DNA of 8,240 nt from Candidatus Arcticimaribacter sp. (lineage in GTDB: Bacteria > Bacteroidota > Bacteroidia > Flavobacteriales > Flavobacteriaceae). This document shows positions 6,817-8,240 of this stretch, one piece after another. The notes beneath the pieces are model-generated. The model was not told the DNA's origin. It did no database searches and saw only the letters and a list, made by a program, of their open reading frames with translations. The stretch spans positions 1 through 8,240 of the forward strand of contig WTJB01000158.1 in the NCBI GenBank assembly GCA_011526335.1, read 5' to 3'. Position 1 is the stretch's first letter, and every line of letters begins with the position of its first letter. The position numbers and the translations under genes are program-made.

Positions 6817-7227
6817 ATGAATTATACGGCAGGGGATCGAGTGGAAATGCTCATCAAACGATCTACACAACTTGGCTATGTAGTGCTCATTGACGACACT
6901 ACAGAAGCTTTATTATTTCATAGCGACGTACACCAAGCCCTCGCTCCAGGAGACCAATGTTCAGGATTTGTAAAACGCCTAAGAGAAGACGGAAAAATTG
7001 ATGTTGCCCTTAAACCCCAAGGTTTCAAAAACACCATTGATCTGGACTGTGATCGGATCATAAATGCGCTTAAAGAAAACAAAACCCTTTCGCTGCATGA
7101 CAAAAGCAGTCCCGAAGAAATAAAAGCAGTTTTGCAAATGAGCAAAAAAGCATTTAAGAAAGCCATTGGTTTTCTTTACAAAAGGAAAGTCATTTCAATA
7201 GAGGATAAAGGAATCCGATTGAATTAA
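6817..7227 (+). CDS. Short CvfB-like RNA-binding protein: one S1 domain plus winged helix
   Basis: 136-residue protein. Residues about 5-67 form an S1-type beta-barrel with LGYVVLIDDTTEALLFHSDV (19-38) and LREDGKIDVALKPQGF (55-70), the pattern of the last S1 domain in CvfB/YitL proteins. Residues about 75-136 form a winged helix ending in MSKKAFKKAIGFLYKRK (108-124), a near-signature of the CvfB C-terminus. Full CvfB proteins are about 280-300 residues, with further S1 domains at the N-terminus that are absent here. The ATG at 6817 follows the channel gene's TAA by 1 bp, and in the window the missing half is replaced by the intact channel gene, so there is no room for it. CvfB in Staphylococcus is an RNA-binding regulator of virulence and other gene expression; a comparable RNA-binding role here is inference. 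Translation is probably coupled to the channel gene. The domain assignment is from motif memory, not a profile search. Confidence 0.85.
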   Translation: MNYTAGDRVEMLIKRSTQLGYVVLIDDTTEALLFHSDVHQALAPGDQCSGFVKRLREDGKIDVALKPQGFKNTIDLDCDRIINALKENKTLSLHDKSSPEEIKAVLQMSKKAFKKAIGFLYKRKVISIEDKGIRLN

Positions 7228-7239
7228 ACGGACTCATCT

Positions 7240-7320
7240 ATGTGGAGGCGCTATACTTGCTCGATTTTACTGCCCTGTATTTTGTTTTTTGCAACACTCA
7301 ATAGCCCCAAAGTGTATGCA
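7240..7320 (+). other. Signal peptide of the lectin protein
   Basis: The first 27 codons encode a basic n-region (WRR), a hydrophobic core from about Ile9 to Leu20 and a c-region ending in Val-Tyr-Ala before Gln28, the usual pattern for signal peptidase I. There is no lipobox cysteine after the core, so a lipoprotein is unlikely. The protein is expected to cross the inner membrane through Sec. Confidence 0.8.
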
Positions 7321-8240
7321 CAAAACACCGAAGCCCCCGTCGTCGTCGCTGACGGAAGTGCCATCTATTGTCCCCTGACGGAACAGCCTATTGTACAATC
7401 CTTTTCAATAACAGCCTCCAGCACAACGCAAGTAGAAGCATTTTATATCCAGATTTCAAGCGGTTTTATCCGCAATCAAGATCGTTTAATCCTGCGGGGA
7501 AATCATCCTAATGTGCGTTCCAATTGGAATGCGGCCGAGGCAAAACTCACCCTTTTACCTGCCAGCGGTAATGCCATTGAATTTACCGACCTAACTGCTG
7601 CGGTTTACGATGTTGTTTTTTATAGCAGCAATCCAAACATTACAACAGAAAAAGGATTTTCCCTTACCGCAGGCGGAGCCAATTATCTTCCTTCAACAGG
7701 GCATTATTACAAGTACATCGGACAGCCCAATATTACCTGGACCCAAGCACGTGCAGCGGCAGCAGCACAACAATACTACGGACTTCAAGGCTATTTAACC
7801 ACCATCCTCTCGGAAGAGGAAGCCCGTTTGGTGGGAGAGCTTAGCCCCGGTGTTGGGTGGATTGGAGGAACTGACCAAGATGCTGAAGGGGTATGGAAAT
7901 GGGCTACAGGTCCAGAGGCAGGGACCATTTTTTGGAATGGGGAAGCGAATGGTTCCTCGCCAAACTACGCCAAATGGAATACCGGGGAGCCCAATAATGC
8001 AGGAAATGAAGATTATGCCCACATTACAGACAACAGTGTCGGTATCCGGGGTTCCTGGAATGATTTGCCCAATACAACAAGCACCTCAGGGCCCTATCAA
8101 GCCAAAGGATATCTTGTAGAATTCGGCGGAATGCCCGGAGACCCTGAGCTCAATATCTCTGACAATACTCGCCTCGTCATGGCACGTATTTTAGACACTG
8201 CCAACGGGACTATTTGCGAAAATGGAACCGGCTCACTAAC
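7240..8240 (+). CDS. Secreted C-type lectin domain protein, 3' end beyond window
   Basis: An open frame runs from ATG 7240 to the window end with no stop: 333 complete codons and no C-terminus. Residues 1-27 form a signal peptide (basic WRR, hydrophobic ILLPCILFFATL, likely cleavage VYA|Q). Residues about 46-130 resemble a cadherin-like repeat (GFIRNQDRLIL, NWNAAEAKLTLL, ending in an AVYDVVFY strand). Residues about 154-296 form a C-type lectin domain: helix WTQARAAAAA (167-176), WIGG (207-210), EPNN (250-253), Glu257 and WND (273-275), closing with YLVEF (291-295). EPN, Glu257, Asn274 and Asp275 align with the principal Ca2+/sugar ligands of mannose-type lectins. There is no cysteine inside the domain. 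The last visible residues (TICENGTGSL) look like the start of an Ig-like repeat. Such flavobacterial proteins often end in a gliding-motility/type IX sorting domain, which would lie outside the window (inference). It starts 12 bp after the S1 protein gene, with no terminator between. Confidence 0.88.
   Translation, partial: MWRRYTCSILLPCILFFATLNSPKVYAQNTEAPVVVADGSAIYCPLTEQPIVQSFSITASSTTQVEAFYIQISSGFIRNQDRLILRGNHPNVRSNWNAAEAKLTLLPASGNAIEFTDLTAAVYDVVFYSSNPNITTEKGFSLTAGGANYLPSTGHYYKYIGQPNITWTQARAAAAAQQYYGLQGYLTTILSEEEARLVGELSPGVGWIGGTDQDAEGVWKWATGPEAGTIFWNGEANGSSPNYAKWNTGEPNNAGNEDYAHITDNSVGIRGSWNDLPNTTSTSGPYQAKGYLVEFGGMPGDPELNISDNTRLVMARILDTANGTICENGTGSL

Noticed and set aside
7610..8119. Two plus-strand short frames (7610-7798, 7850-8119) and one minus-strand frame (7795-8022) as separate genes
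   Set aside because: All fall inside the lectin protein frame, which has a signal peptide and conserved C-type lectin motifs in a different register.
1..8240. Mobile element, phage, CRISPR or defence system
   Set aside because: No transposase, integrase, direct-repeat array or nuclease-like gene is visible on either strand, and the genes form ordinary chromosomal units.

Overview
The window looks like chromosomal DNA from a Flavobacteriia-type Bacteroidota. The base composition is moderately AT-rich. Translation starts have A-rich leaders rather than strong Shine-Dalgarno sequences. Two intergenic sites match the TAnnTTTG -7 promoter element of Bacteroidota, and the last gene encodes a modular secreted lectin of the type common in gliding, type IX-secreting flavobacteria. 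Genus-level identity cannot be read from the sequence.

Left half (1-5133), fatty acid beta-oxidation. A 3-ketoacyl-CoA thiolase, cut by the left edge, is followed 21 bp later by a 716-residue enoyl-CoA hydratase/3-hydroxyacyl-CoA dehydrogenase. Together they would form the alpha and beta subunits of a trifunctional enzyme. A strong hairpin with T-tracts on both strands closes this unit and also serves the convergent TetR-family regulator gene. The regulator is divergent from an acyl-CoA dehydrogenase gene across a 147-bp spacer that holds a candidate promoter and inverted repeat. The four genes supply the steps acyl-CoA to enoyl-CoA to hydroxyacyl-CoA to ketoacyl-CoA to acetyl-CoA. The regulator is probably a local, acyl-CoA-responsive repressor (inference).

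Middle (5134-5699). A flavin-reductase-domain protein is encoded on the minus strand. Its stop codon lies 2 bp from that of the acyl-CoA dehydrogenase. It is divergent from the next unit, with -7-like elements facing both ways in the 5601-5714 spacer.

Right half (5700-8240). Three plus-strand genes are tightly packed: an MscS-family mechanosensitive channel, then after 1 bp a short RNA-binding protein resembling only the C-terminal half of CvfB (one S1 domain plus a winged helix), then after 12 bp a large secreted C-type-lectin protein that runs off the right edge. The lectin frame is open from its ATG at 7240 to the end of the window. Its C-type lectin domain keeps every residue of the principal calcium/sugar site but has no cysteines.

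Most of the region is ordinary metabolism and housekeeping. The points most worth checking are the truncated CvfB-like protein, the cysteine-free lectin domain with an intact calcium site, and the candidate operator in front of the acyl-CoA dehydrogenase. I found no RNA genes, CRISPR arrays, insertion sequences or phage genes, and no gene-free stretch longer than 300 bases.
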